Below are positions 25,103-33,714 of a stretch of DNA of 60,181 nt, one piece after another. Location of the stretch: the NCBI GenBank assembly GCA_025359105.1, contig JANYHK010000052.1, forward strand, positions 1 through 60,181. Direction: 5' to 3'. Every line of letters begins with the position of its first letter. Within the stretch, counting starts at the first letter, position 1. A program made the translations under genes and the position numbers. This DNA is from Myxococcales bacterium (GTDB taxonomy: Bacteria > Myxococcota_A > Polyangia > Polyangiales > Polyangiaceae). The notes under the pieces are model-generated. The model was not told the origin of the DNA. It did no database searches and worked only from the letters and a program-made list of their open reading frames with translations.

Positions 25103-26044
25103 ATGGGGTACACCTACGGCGACAACAACGTCTTCCTCGGCCCCCCTCCGAAGAAGAAGGGGCCCGACCCGCGACCCCTGGTGCAGAGGTCTCTCGGCAG
25201 CGCCGGCGCCCTCGTCGGCGCGGGCGCGCACCGTCGCAAGCGCGCGCGCGTCGACCTCACCGTGAGCGGCACCGTCAGCTGCCCGACGTGCGCGGGCGCC
25301 GGCGGCATCCCTGGCGAATCGACGTTCAAGCCTCAGCACCACAAGCTCTACGGCCTCGGCGGCCCCAGCCCCAATGACGTGAAGCAGGGCAACCTCGGCG
25401 ACTGCTGGCTCATGTCGGCGCTCATGTCCGTCGCCAAGACTCACCCCGAGATCATCAAGCGCATGATCCGGCGCGAGAAGGACGGCACCTACACGGTGAC
25501 GTTCCAGAACCCCGCGCACGACGTCGTCGACGCGTCCGGCAACGTCACGCACGTGCCCGCGTCGGTTTCGCGCGTCAACGTGACCGGCGCCGTTCCCGGG
25601 GACGCCAAGGGCAACCCGATTTACGCCGGCTACGGATCCGCCGACGCCGCGGCGTGGCCTCTCGTCATGGAGAAGGCCTACGCGCAGGAGTACGGCGGCG
25701 GGAAGGGGTACGCCGGGCTAGGCGGTCGCTCGTCGGTGGAGGCGTTCGGGCACATCACCGGCTGGGACGTCGAGGCGGCAGGGGTGAAGGACCGCTCCTT
25801 CCAGGACTTCGTGAACGCGCAGAACGGAGGCTGGCCCATCACCGCCATAAGGCCGCTCTCCGGGGACGTGCACGCGTATTCAATCCAGGGCTTTTCCACC
25901 GACAGCGCCGGGAACAAGTGGGTCGATCTCTACAATCCATGGAACGGTACGAGCCTAGGCACGGGCGCGTTTCGGATGAAGTACGGAGATTTTCAGAATA
26001 CGTACACCGTCTTCATGGGCGCGAAGCCGCCGCCGAAGCCGTGA
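25103..26044 (+). CDS. Calpain-like (family C2) cysteine protease, probable secreted or injected toxin
   Basis: 313 aa. The C2 active site is complete: Q95 and C101 in VKQGNLGDCWLMSALM, H257 in SGDVHAYSIQGF, and N278 in DLYNPWNG, with further family blocks AAWPLVMEKAYAQ and GWPITAIRPLSG. The first 70 residues are low complexity, with GPPPKKKGPDPRP and CPTCAGAGG, and have no classical signal peptide. That is expected for a protein exported by a dedicated machine. It starts three bases after the beta-helix gene. Calpain-like domains are known as polymorphic-toxin catalytic modules; target unknown. No immunity gene is obvious downstream. Confidence 0.85.
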   Translation: MGYTYGDNNVFLGPPPKKKGPDPRPLVQRSLGSAGALVGAGAHRRKRARVDLTVSGTVSCPTCAGAGGIPGESTFKPQHHKLYGLGGPSPNDVKQGNLGDCWLMSALMSVAKTHPEIIKRMIRREKDGTYTVTFQNPAHDVVDASGNVTHVPASVSRVNVTGAVPGDAKGNPIYAGYGSADAAAWPLVMEKAYAQEYGGGKGYAGLGGRSSVEAFGHITGWDVEAAGVKDRSFQDFVNAQNGGWPITAIRPLSGDVHAYSIQGFSTDSAGNKWVDLYNPWNGTSLGTGAFRMKYGDFQNTYTVFMGAKPPPKP

Positions 26045-26408
26045 GAACAATCAAGCGCGTGGCCCGCTCGCTGGGCACGATCCTTATTTCGCGATGGAAT
26101 ATCTCGACGGTCACGACCTGGCTCACGAGCCTGTGCCGATGCTTCCCGCGGAGGCGCTCGCGCTCGCGCTTCAGGCTGACGCACGCCTTCGTCGCCGCCG
26201 CGCGCTCGGTAACCCCCTCGCCTTCGCGGAGGACCACGCGGCTCTCGTTGGTCGGCCTCATCGATGGCGCATAAATGACGCGCATTTCCGCCTCACGAGG
26301 AGCGTTCTTGTTGGAGGCCGCGTCCTCGTGCGCAGGACTTTAGCGTCGTTCCTTTGAGGCACGGAACCTGCTCTGGCTCCTGTGCGCTCGCACACAAAGG
26401 AGACCCCG
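26045..26408. other. Gene-poor gap with a possible Ser/Thr kinase remnant
   Basis: No intact gene. One plus-strand frame from about 26076 reads HDPYFAMEYLDGHDLA and then LPAEALALALQADARL before losing similarity near 26210. That resembles a kinase hinge and the following helix, but GC third-position bias is weaker than in neighbours. A minus-strand frame (26285 back to 26100) is also GC-biased but unrecognised. The last 30 bases hold the AAGGAG that serves the next gene. Confidence 0.35.
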
Positions 26409-26816
26409 TTGAAACCTACATTCTCGTTCGCTCGATCCTCATTCGTCGTGCTCACACTCGCCGTGGCAGCGTGCTCGTCCAGCACGGCCAGCACGAACGA
26501 CGAGACACCGGTAGGCACCCTCACGCTGGGCGCGTACACCATCGTCATCCACCAGGAAGGTGCAGCGGTTGCGCCGGGCGCGACGAGCAGGTTCGTGATG
26601 AAGGTGAGCGGCGGAACGCCCACGACTGTGACCGGTTGGATCGGGCTCGCGACGGGCGAAGGGTCGGCGAAGAAGGTGGCGACCTACGATCCGAAGGACA
26701 GCGACTTCGACGATGACGTCGTTGCCCCCACGCCCATTCCGGCGGGCGCGCAGCTCTGGGTCGAGGTCGACACCAACGGAAAGAAGGACGTCGGCGCGAT
26801 CGCATGGAAGAAGTAG
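26409..26816 (+). CDS. Small lipoprotein of unknown function
   Basis: 135 aa. TTG 26409 is chosen because AAGGAG lies seven to eight bases upstream and the signal peptide then begins at KPTFSF. Signal SFVVLTLAVAACSSS has lipobox AVAAC. The mature part is a small beta-rich domain: TPVGTLTLGAYTIVIHQEG, TSRFVMKVSGGTPTTVTGWI, AQLWVEVDTNGKK. It looks like an immunoglobulin-like sandwich of about 100 residues. It is the first intact gene after the calpain gene, so a link to that locus is conceivable, but it has its own start region 364 bp away. Confidence 0.7.
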   Translation: MKPTFSFARSSFVVLTLAVAACSSSTASTNDETPVGTLTLGAYTIVIHQEGAAVAPGATSRFVMKVSGGTPTTVTGWIGLATGEGSAKKVATYDPKDSDFDDDVVAPTPIPAGAQLWVEVDTNGKKDVGAIAWKK

Positions 26817-26909
26817 CGCGCGACGAAGACACTCGTCCGATTTCTCACGACTGAACGCGGGCCTTGATCGGAGGCGGGCGGGCGGAGGCAAGGTATAAAA
26901 GGTGGGGCC

Positions 26910-27722
26910 ATGGACCGCCTGTACCGCATCGCCCTCGCCGCCGTGCCCTTCCCGCGCTCAATCGAAGAGGTGGTCTCGCAGGTGGACGCCTCCGCGGGGG
27001 ATGCCGCCGCGCGTGGTGCGAAGATCATATGCTTTCCGGAGTCGTACCTTCCCGGTTACCACGGGCCCGACGGCGGCGAGACGGTCGCCCCGTACACGGC
27101 GAGGGACGTCGAAGCCGCGCTCGAGCGGGTGTGCGGCATCGCGCGCGCACGGCGCATCGCGATCCTGCTGCCAATGGACGCGTACGAGCCGACCGGCGCC
27201 GTGCTCAACGCCGTCGCGGTCGTTTCCGCGGAGGGCGCGGTCGTTGGGCGACAGACCAAAAACCAGCTCGATCCCAGCGAGGACGGCACGTGGAAGGCCG
27301 GCCGCGGGCGCTCGGTCTTCGCGGTGGATGGCGGCCCGACGTTCGGGATCGTCATCTGCCACGAAGGCTTCCGCTATCCCGAGACGGTGCGCTCGGCCGC
27401 GCGCCGCGGAGCCCAGATCGTGTTTCATCCACACTACGCTGGCACGAACGGTGAGGGGGCGCGCCTCACGGAGTGGCGCGCGCCGCAGAATCCCTATTAC
27501 GACAGCGCGATGATGTGCCGCGCGCTCGAGAACACGATTTACTTCGCGAGCGTGAACCACGCGTTCGCCGCGGCCCACTCCTCCACCGCGATCCTGGGCC
27601 CCGACGGCGGGCTGGTCTCGCGGTTGCCGTACGGGCAAACGGGCGTCCTCGTGGCGGACGTCGATCTGTCCCGCGCGACGCGCGAGCTGGCCATGCGATG
27701 CAAGGCCGACGAGTACACGTGA
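26910..27722 (+). CDS. Carbon-nitrogen hydrolase (nitrilase superfamily amidase)
   Basis: 270 aa. The nitrilase triad is present: E44 in CFPESYLPGY, K117 in QTKNQLDPSED and C150 in IVICHEGFRYPE. The closing GPDGGLVSRLPYGQTGVLVADVDL is the usual dimer-contact end. These enzymes cleave amide or nitrile C-N bonds through a Cys thioester. The substrate cannot be inferred from neighbours. GC-rich spacing precedes the ATG, including GGAGGCAAGG. Confidence 0.85.
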   Translation: MDRLYRIALAAVPFPRSIEEVVSQVDASAGDAAARGAKIICFPESYLPGYHGPDGGETVAPYTARDVEAALERVCGIARARRIAILLPMDAYEPTGAVLNAVAVVSAEGAVVGRQTKNQLDPSEDGTWKAGRGRSVFAVDGGPTFGIVICHEGFRYPETVRSAARRGAQIVFHPHYAGTNGEGARLTEWRAPQNPYYDSAMMCRALENTIYFASVNHAFAAAHSSTAILGPDGGLVSRLPYGQTGVLVADVDLSRATRELAMRCKADEYT

Positions 27723-27786
27723 GCGTTGAAGGCCACGAGCCGCGGCGGCTTGAAGCCTGCGCTCGCGCGAGCGGGCGATTCCCAGA

Positions 27787-28634
27787 GTGCCCTCTCCGTG
27801 CGACATTGAAGTCGTGCATCCTGAGCACAAGCCATGGCCGGGGCGGCTTCTCCTCACGGGGGCAGCGGCGCTCTGGCTCGTGGGCTGCGCGGCGCTACTG
27901 GGCGTGGACGACATCGGATACGGCGGCGGAGAGGGGCGCGCTGACGCCACCTCCGAGGCCGCGCCCGACGGCACGTCGGCCGACGCGCCGAGCGAAACCC
28001 GGACGTCGTCTGGATGCGGCTCACGGCGGACGACGGCGATCGCCTGTGGGTCAGCACCGCGCGCGGCATCGGCTGGCGCGAGGTCTTCGTCGCGAGCGGC
28101 GCGCTCCTCGGCTTTGCGCTCTCGCCGGACGGCGCCACGGTCGCCGTCGGCGTGCCCGGCGATGGCGTGTGGGTCGCGCCCGTCTCGGGGCTCCTCGGCG
28201 ACGCCGGCGCCCCGGGCGCGTTCGTCCGGGCGAGCGCGCTCGACGCGCGCTGCCTCGCGTGGAGTGACGCGGGGCTCTACGCGTGCGCGCACGAGCCGAG
28301 CGCCGGTTTCGCGATCGGGCTGTCCACCGACCAGGGCAGGTCGTTCGTGCCACTTCTGCGTGCGCGCGATCTCTCGCCCGAGGCGTGCGCGGCAGGGACT
28401 TCGACCGGCAGCACGTGCGCCGCCGTGTGGCCGGGCGTTCAGGCCGCGCTCGGGCAGGAGGTGGACGCCGGCGCCGACGCGGCCGCCGACGCGGGCACGC
28501 GCATCTCCTCGCCGCCACCCGCGACGAACCGCCGCGCGTGCGGCTGCGGCGCCGTTCGAAACGAGGGCATGGGGGGCAGCGTCGCGTCGCTCGTGGTTCT
28601 CGTGGCCTTTGCGCTCCGCCGCCGAACGCGCTGA
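27787..28634 (+). pseudogene. Broken lipoprotein / MYXO-CTERM surface protein gene (internal deletion and frame change)
   Basis: The first part (GTG 27787) encodes a lipoprotein start: GAAALWLVGCAALLGVDDIGY and an Asp/Ala-rich linker. Near 27995 recognisable coding moves to another frame: NPDVVWMRLTADDGDRLWVS, then ALLGFALSPDGATVAVG, DARCLAWSDAGLYACAHEP, FAIGLSTDQGRSFVPLLRAR. It ends in RACGCGAVRNEGMGGSVASL, a hydrophobic helix and RRRTR, a MYXO-CTERM sorting tail. A lipoprotein start and a sorting tail normally belong to different proteins, so this looks like two genes joined by a deletion, or one gene with its middle lost. Confidence 0.6.
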
Positions 28635-28682
28635 CGCGGCGAAACCATTGCGCCCGTCGCGTTCGGAGCTACCCTGCCGGCC

Positions 28683-29768
28683 ATGACCACGCCGCGCGGC
28701 GCCACGCACCTCCCCGAGCTCGACAAGGCCTGGAAGGCCCCCCTCCACGGGGCCCGCATCCGCGCGGTGCGCACCGCAGGGCAGCGCCTCCGTGACCGCT
28801 TCGCCTCCGGGCCGCGCGTCGTCTCCGTGCGCACGATGCCGCTCTCGACCGTGCCCTACCCCACGCGCTACGCCTTCGGGGGCTTCGCGTTTTCGCCGGC
28901 GCCGTTCGTCACGATGACCCACCGGACGACCCTCGTTCAGTTCATGCAAGGCGGCCTGCAGAAGAGCCTCCTCTTCAACCCGACCGACACAGACGGCGCG
29001 CGCGCGACGCCGTTCTTCGCGCGCCTCATCGAGCAGTTCGGCGAGCGCTTGACGAAGCTGATGGCCAAGCCGTTCGAGCCGCTCGAGACCCAGCTCGGGC
29101 GCCTTGGGCTGACGCCGGCGGACATCGACTACGTCGCGTTCGATCACTTCCACACGCAGGATCTCCGGGGCCTGCTCGGGACGGACGACGGCGCCCGCAC
29201 CGCGCGCTTTCCCAACGCGACGCTCCTCGCCCCCAAGGTGGAGTGGGACGACTGGGACGATCTCCACCCCTACCAGCGCGCGTGGTTCGTCCGCGACGGC
29301 AAGCGGGGCGTGCTCGAGGCGAACGTCGCGTTCACCAGCGGCGACTACCTCCTCGGCGACGGCGTCATGCTCCTGCGGACGCCGGGACACACCACCGGCA
29401 ACCAGACGCTCTTCATGAACACCGAGCAAGGCGTGTGGGGCATCAGCGAGAACGGGACCTGCGCCGACAACTGGTCGCCCCTCGAGAGCAAGATCCCCGG
29501 GCTCGCGTTCACGTGCAAAAAGCAGGACCTCGACCTCGTCGTGAACTCGAACACGCCGGAGGGCGGCGCCGAGCAGTACACGTCGATGGAGCTCGAGCGC
29601 ACGATCGTCGATCGCGTGAAGCGCGCGCCGGGGTTCGTGCAGATGTTCCCGTCGAGCGAGACGACACCGACCGTCAGCGCGCCCGCCCTCTCACCGACGC
29701 TGCTCCACCGCGGGCTCACCTTCGGGGACGTTTCGCGCCGCGCGCGCACCCAGGCGGCCGCCGAGTGA
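28683..29768 (+). CDS. Metallo-beta-lactamase-fold hydrolase
   Basis: 361 aa. The metal site is a variant of HxHxDH: FDHFHTQDLRGLLG around residues 155-167, followed by LLRTPGHTTGNQTL with the third histidine. A later acidic ligand may be in GISENGTCADNW. About 60 N-terminal residues precede the fold. Within the MBL superfamily it resembles uncharacterised myxobacterial hydrolases rather than true beta-lactamases. It is translationally coupled to the next gene by a GTGA overlap. Confidence 0.75.
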   Translation: MTTPRGATHLPELDKAWKAPLHGARIRAVRTAGQRLRDRFASGPRVVSVRTMPLSTVPYPTRYAFGGFAFSPAPFVTMTHRTTLVQFMQGGLQKSLLFNPTDTDGARATPFFARLIEQFGERLTKLMAKPFEPLETQLGRLGLTPADIDYVAFDHFHTQDLRGLLGTDDGARTARFPNATLLAPKVEWDDWDDLHPYQRAWFVRDGKRGVLEANVAFTSGDYLLGDGVMLLRTPGHTTGNQTLFMNTEQGVWGISENGTCADNWSPLESKIPGLAFTCKKQDLDLVVNSNTPEGGAEQYTSMELERTIVDRVKRAPGFVQMFPSSETTPTVSAPALSPTLLHRGLTFGDVSRRARTQAAAE

Positions 29769-30169
29769 CCGCGGCGATCGCGCCTTCGTTCGCCCGAGAC
29801 TTCCCGGACGATCCCGATCTCGCGCTGCTCGTGCGCGCGTTCCAGGAAGGCGACTTCGCGCACGTGCGCGCCGAAGCCCCGAAGCTCGCGGCGCGGTCCA
29901 CCGACGCGAAGGTGAAGGACGCGGCCGCGCTGCTCGTCGCGCGCACCGAGGCCGATCCGCTCGCCAAGGGGCTCCTCGCGCTGACGCTGGCGCTCCTCGT
30001 CGGTCTCACCGCGTTCTGGCTCGCAAACTCCGGCCCCCATTCGGGCGAGGACGCCGCCAAACCGCCGCCGCCGGTCATCGAGCGGATCACCGACACGCCG
30101 GCCGTTCCCAACGCACCTCCCGCGCAACCCGCTCCTGCCACTCCTTCCCCCCAGCCCGCTGGGAGCTGA
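29765..30169 (+). CDS. Small single-pass membrane protein coupled to the MBL hydrolase
   Basis: 134 aa from GTG 29765, overlapping the TGA of the hydrolase by four bases. An N-terminal helical region (FPDDPDLALLVRAFQEGDFA, then HVRAEAPKLAARSTDAKVKD) is TPR-like in look. One TM helix (GLLALTLALLVGLTAFWLA) and a Pro/Ala-rich tail follow. It may anchor or regulate the hydrolase. No family name. Confidence 0.7.
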   Translation: MTAAIAPSFARDFPDDPDLALLVRAFQEGDFAHVRAEAPKLAARSTDAKVKDAAALLVARTEADPLAKGLLALTLALLVGLTAFWLANSGPHSGEDAAKPPPPVIERITDTPAVPNAPPAQPAPATPSPQPAGS

Positions 30170-30201
30170 TTTTCCCGCGGCGCGGTGGTACGCCGTTGCG
30201 C

Positions 30202-32259
30202 ATGCTCGAGAGCCCGCGTGCCAAGGTCTTCGCGCTCGCCGTCGCCGTCACCCTGAGCGCGTCGTGCGGTTCATCGTCCTCGTCGTCCTCCTCGGGCGGC
30301 GCGGGCGGCCCCGCGCAGGCGCTCTTCGTCGTCCCCGCGAGCCTGGACGAGCTCGCCGACGTCCACTACCTGGACCACCCGTGGCCGAGCGATCTCCGCA
30401 AGGACGCCGACGGAACCGTGCACTTTGCAGGTTTGTACAACCCGCACCAGACCATCCTCCTCCGGGATTACCTCGACGCCGCCAAGGGGCTCGTCGACGG
30501 TTTCTCGACGGTGGGCGCCGCGTACCTACGCTTCACCGGCGACATCAACCCCGCGAGCCTCCCCCAGTCGCCGCAAGACTCGCTGGATCCGAAGTCGAGC
30601 CTCCAGCTCATCGACGTGTCGTCGAGCGAGCGCGGCAAGCGGCACCTCGTGCAAACGCTCTTTCGAAAAGAGGAGGGCGTCTACTGGCTCCCGAACACCC
30701 TCGCCGTGCTGCCGGCCCTCGGTGTGCCGCTCAAGCCCGCCACCCGCTACGCGCTCGTCGCGACGCGCACGCTGCGGAGCGCAGCCGGCCAGGTGGTGAC
30801 GCCGAGCGCGGACCTCGAAGAAGTCCTCGGCACCCGAGCGCCGACGCCGCGTACCCTTGCTGCGCGCACGGCGTTCGGGACCGCGGTGGACGAGGTCGAG
30901 AAGGCAGGCATTGCGCGCGCAGACATCGCGCACCTGACCGTGTTCACCACAGTCGATCCGACCGCCGAGCTCTTCACCGTCAACGATCGCGTCCGCACCG
31001 ACGTCCCCGCGCCGACCGTGAAGGACGGGACGTGGGCGCAGAAGGAGCAGACCGCCGCCTACGACGTCTACGAGGGCACCTACGGCCCGTCGCCGAACTA
31101 CCAGGCCGGCAAGCTCCCGTTCGCGCAGAAGGGCGACGGCGGCGGCTTCGCGTTCGACGCGGCGAAGAAGCCTATCCTGCAGGGGACGTTCGATCTGCGC
31201 TTCGCCCTCGTCGTTCCGAACGCGCAGAAGTGCCCGGCCCCCGCCGCCGGCTACCCCGTCGTCCTCTACGCGCACGGCACAGGCGGCGACTACCGCTCGA
31301 TGATCGACGACAAGACGAGCGACGCCCTCGCCCAGCAGTGCCTCGCGTCGATGGGGATCGACCAGATCTTCCACGGCACGCGCCCCGGCGCGCCGCCGGC
31401 GAGCGATCCGAACCGCGAGGGCAACATCCAGCTCCTCTTCTTCAACCTGAACAACATCGTCGCCGCGCGCACGAACGGGCGGCAGGCGGCCATCGACGTG
31501 ACGCAGCAGGCGCGCCTCTTCTCTGACGCGCACACCGCGGTGCCGGCGACCGTGTCGCGCACCGGGCAGGCGATCGCGATCGATGGCGCGAAGGTGCTCT
31601 TCTTCGGCCACTCCCAGGGCAGCCTCAACGGCCCGCTCTACCTCGCCGCCGATCCCAGCGCACGCGGTGGCGTCCTCTCCGGCGCCGGCAGCATGATCGC
31701 CATCGCGCTCCTCGAGAAGACCAAGCCCCAGCCGAGCGTCGCGCAGGCCGTGAAGACCCTTCTTCGGCTGATCTCGGCGGACGAGCAGGCGGAGCTCTCC
31801 ATCTACCACCCCGTCATGAGCTTCGCGCAGGCCCTCGTCGACGCGGTCGATCCGGTCAACTACGACGGCTACGTCTTCCAGCACCCGCGCGCCGGCAACG
31901 CGCCCAAGAGCATCTACGAGACCGAGGGGATCAACCCCGACGGCACCGGCGACTCGTACGCGCCGCCGCACGGGATCGAGATCGGCGCCGTGGCGCTCGG
32001 CCTGCCGCGCATGGCGCCGGGCGTGCGTCCGATCGCCGAAGCGGCGTTCGCGGGGCTCGTGGACGTGACGGTCCCCGCCGCCGGGCTCGCCGGCAACCTC
32101 GCCGGCGGAAAAGCGAGCGGCGTGCTCGCGCAGTGGTCTCCGCCGGGGAAGACGGACGGCCACTTCGTCGTCTTCAACGTCCCGCAAGCGCGCGCGCAGG
32201 CCGCCGCGTTCTGCAAGAACCTCGCGGACGATCCGGTCGGCAAGGTGCCCGCGCCCTAG
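30202..32259 (+). CDS. Lipoprotein alpha/beta hydrolase
   Basis: 685 aa from ATG 30202 (TTG 30196 just upstream is possible). The signal ends LSASCGSS, followed by a Ser-rich linker. The N-terminal half (HPWPSDLRKDADGTVHFAGL, then LVATRTLRSAAGQVV) is typical of myxobacterial and deltaproteobacterial Ig-like N-domains of surface lipases. The hydrolase fold starts YPVVLYAHGTGGDYRS (oxyanion HG) and has the nucleophile elbow VLFFGHSQGSLNG. Likely a secreted esterase or lipase held at the outer membrane. Substrate unknown. Confidence 0.8.
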   Translation: MLESPRAKVFALAVAVTLSASCGSSSSSSSSGGAGGPAQALFVVPASLDELADVHYLDHPWPSDLRKDADGTVHFAGLYNPHQTILLRDYLDAAKGLVDGFSTVGAAYLRFTGDINPASLPQSPQDSLDPKSSLQLIDVSSSERGKRHLVQTLFRKEEGVYWLPNTLAVLPALGVPLKPATRYALVATRTLRSAAGQVVTPSADLEEVLGTRAPTPRTLAARTAFGTAVDEVEKAGIARADIAHLTVFTTVDPTAELFTVNDRVRTDVPAPTVKDGTWAQKEQTAAYDVYEGTYGPSPNYQAGKLPFAQKGDGGGFAFDAAKKPILQGTFDLRFALVVPNAQKCPAPAAGYPVVLYAHGTGGDYRSMIDDKTSDALAQQCLASMGIDQIFHGTRPGAPPASDPNREGNIQLLFFNLNNIVAARTNGRQAAIDVTQQARLFSDAHTAVPATVSRTGQAIAIDGAKVLFFGHSQGSLNGPLYLAADPSARGGVLSGAGSMIAIALLEKTKPQPSVAQAVKTLLRLISADEQAELSIYHPVMSFAQALVDAVDPVNYDGYVFQHPRAGNAPKSIYETEGINPDGTGDSYAPPHGIEIGAVALGLPRMAPGVRPIAEAAFAGLVDVTVPAAGLAGNLAGGKASGVLAQWSPPGKTDGHFVVFNVPQARAQAAAFCKNLADDPVGKVPAP

Positions 32260-32302
32260 ACAACTCTACCTCCCTCCTGGTGGGTCGCTACCGTCGTTTG
32301 CC

Positions 32303-32316
32303 CGTTCGTACGAACG
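32303..32316. terminator. Perfect palindrome between converging genes
   Basis: CGTTCGTACGAACG is a 14-bp palindrome in the 66-bp gap between the hydrolase and response-regulator stops. It could help end transcription from both sides, but lacks a loop and T-tract. Confidence 0.35.
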
Positions 32317-32325
32317 ACGTTCGCT

Positions 32326-33714
32326 CTAAGACTCCGAGTCGCCGGCGAGCCAGCGGCTGAGCGTCTTGAAGTCGACGCCGAGCTTCTCGGCCGTCAGGAG
32401 CTTCTTTCCGCCGAGACGCTCGTACGCCCACGCGGCGTAGCGCCGTTGGAGCTCGCGCACGGGGATGATCTCGCCCGAGAACTCCATTTCGGCGGCAGGC
32501 GGACCGCGCTCGACGACGGAGGCCGGCAAGTCCGCGAGCGTCGCGACGGACGAACGACCGAGGAGGACGGCGCGCTCGATCACGTGCTCCAGTTCGCGCA
32601 CGTTGCCGGGCCACGCGTGCTCGAGCACGCGCTCCACCGCTTCCGGCGAGAAGCGTTCGACCGGAGACTGTGGGTGCTTCTCTCGCGCAGCGGCGAGCGC
32701 GTGCTCGATGAGGGCCGGCAGGTCCTCACGCCGATGACGGAGCGGGGGTAACGCGATCGTGACGACGTCCAGTCGATACAGGAGGTCCTCGCGGAAGGTG
32801 CCTGCCGCGACCCGCTCGCGCAGGTTGCCGTGCGTCGCCGCGAGGATGCGCGTGCTCACGGTTCGCTCTTTGTTGGCGCCCACCGCGCGCACCGTTCCGC
32901 TCTCGAGGACGTGCAGGAGCTTTGCCTGGAGCGCGGGCGCCATCTCCCCGATCTCGTCCAGGAAGAGCGTCCCGCCGTCCGCCTCTTCGAGGAGCCCTGC
33001 GCGGCTCGACGTGGCCCCGGTGAACGCGCCCTTCACGTGACCGAAGAGCTCACTCTCCAGGAGATTTTCGGGGAGCGCCGCGCAGTTCACCGACACGAAC
33101 GGCGCGGACGCCCCCCGCCCCTGCGCGTGGATGGCGCGCGCGACCAGGCCTTTGCCCGTTCCCGTCTCACCCACGATGAGCACGGGGGCGGTCGCATCGG
33201 CGACGCGCTCGACCAGATCGCACACCTCACGCATTCCCGCGCTCGAGCCGACCAGATTCTGGAGGCCGAACCGATCGCGGAGGGCGCGACGGAGAGTGGC
33301 AGCCTCCCGTCGCAGCGTCGACTCCGACAGCGCCTTCTTCAGGAAGAGGACGAGCTCGTCCACTTTGAAGGGCTTGGTCATGTAGTGGTACGCGCCCTGG
33401 CGAATCGATTCGATCGCGGTGTCCACCGCGCTGTACGCGGTCATGACGATGACCGGGCGCGACGGGTCGGTCCGCCGGGAGACGGCGAGAAGGCCGAGGC
33501 CGTCGAGCTGCGGCATGCGCAGGTCCGTCACCAGCGCGTCGATCGGCTCTCGTTCGAGGAGCGCCGCAGCGTCCCGACTCGAGGCGATCGGGGTCGCGTC
33601 GTAGCCCTGGTCGGCAAGGCCGTCGGCCAGCGTCTCCGCCATCGAGATCTGGTCGTCGACGACGAGGACACGGACGCGCTTGGCGGTCTTGCGGGTGGGC
33701 TCAGTCATGATCAT
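32326..33714 (-). CDS. NtrC-family sigma-54-dependent response regulator
   Basis: 462 aa from ATG 33714 (ATG 33708 is also possible). Receiver domain: phospho-acceptor D64 in ALVTDLRMPQ, with acidic pair VVDDQ. The AAA+ domain has Walker A VGETGTGKG (181-189), the sigma-54 contact loop GAFTGA (229-234) and Walker B TLFLDEIGE. The C-terminal Fis-type helix-turn-helix includes LTAEKLGVDFKTLSRWLAGD. It overlaps the histidine kinase gene by 14 bases, so the two are coupled. The divergent efflux operon is the obvious target. Confidence 0.92.
   Translation of the reverse strand: MIMTEPTRKTAKRVRVLVVDDQISMAETLADGLADQGYDATPIASSRDAAALLEREPIDALVTDLRMPQLDGLGLLAVSRRTDPSRPVIVMTAYSAVDTAIESIRQGAYHYMTKPFKVDELVLFLKKALSESTLRREAATLRRALRDRFGLQNLVGSSAGMREVCDLVERVADATAPVLIVGETGTGKGLVARAIHAQGRGASAPFVSVNCAALPENLLESELFGHVKGAFTGATSSRAGLLEEADGGTLFLDEIGEMAPALQAKLLHVLESGTVRAVGANKERTVSTRILAATHGNLRERVAAGTFREDLLYRLDVVTIALPPLRHRREDLPALIEHALAAAREKHPQSPVERFSPEAVERVLEHAWPGNVRELEHVIERAVLLGRSSVATLADLPASVVERGPPAAEMEFSGEIIPVRELQRRYAAWAYERLGGKKLLTAEKLGVDFKTLSRWLAGDSES

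Noticed and set aside
26013-26285. 90-codon minus-strand frame after the calpain gene, considered as an immunity gene
   Set aside because: Its GC bias is good only in part, it overlaps the calpain 3' end on the opposite strand and shows no fold or family.
26958-29429. 823-codon minus-strand frame over the nitrilase and MBL genes
   Set aside because: Shadow frame; the plus-strand genes there have intact catalytic motifs.
33693-33714. Possible internal promoter between response regulator and histidine kinase
   Set aside because: The genes overlap and no promoter-like element is visible; coupled translation is simpler.
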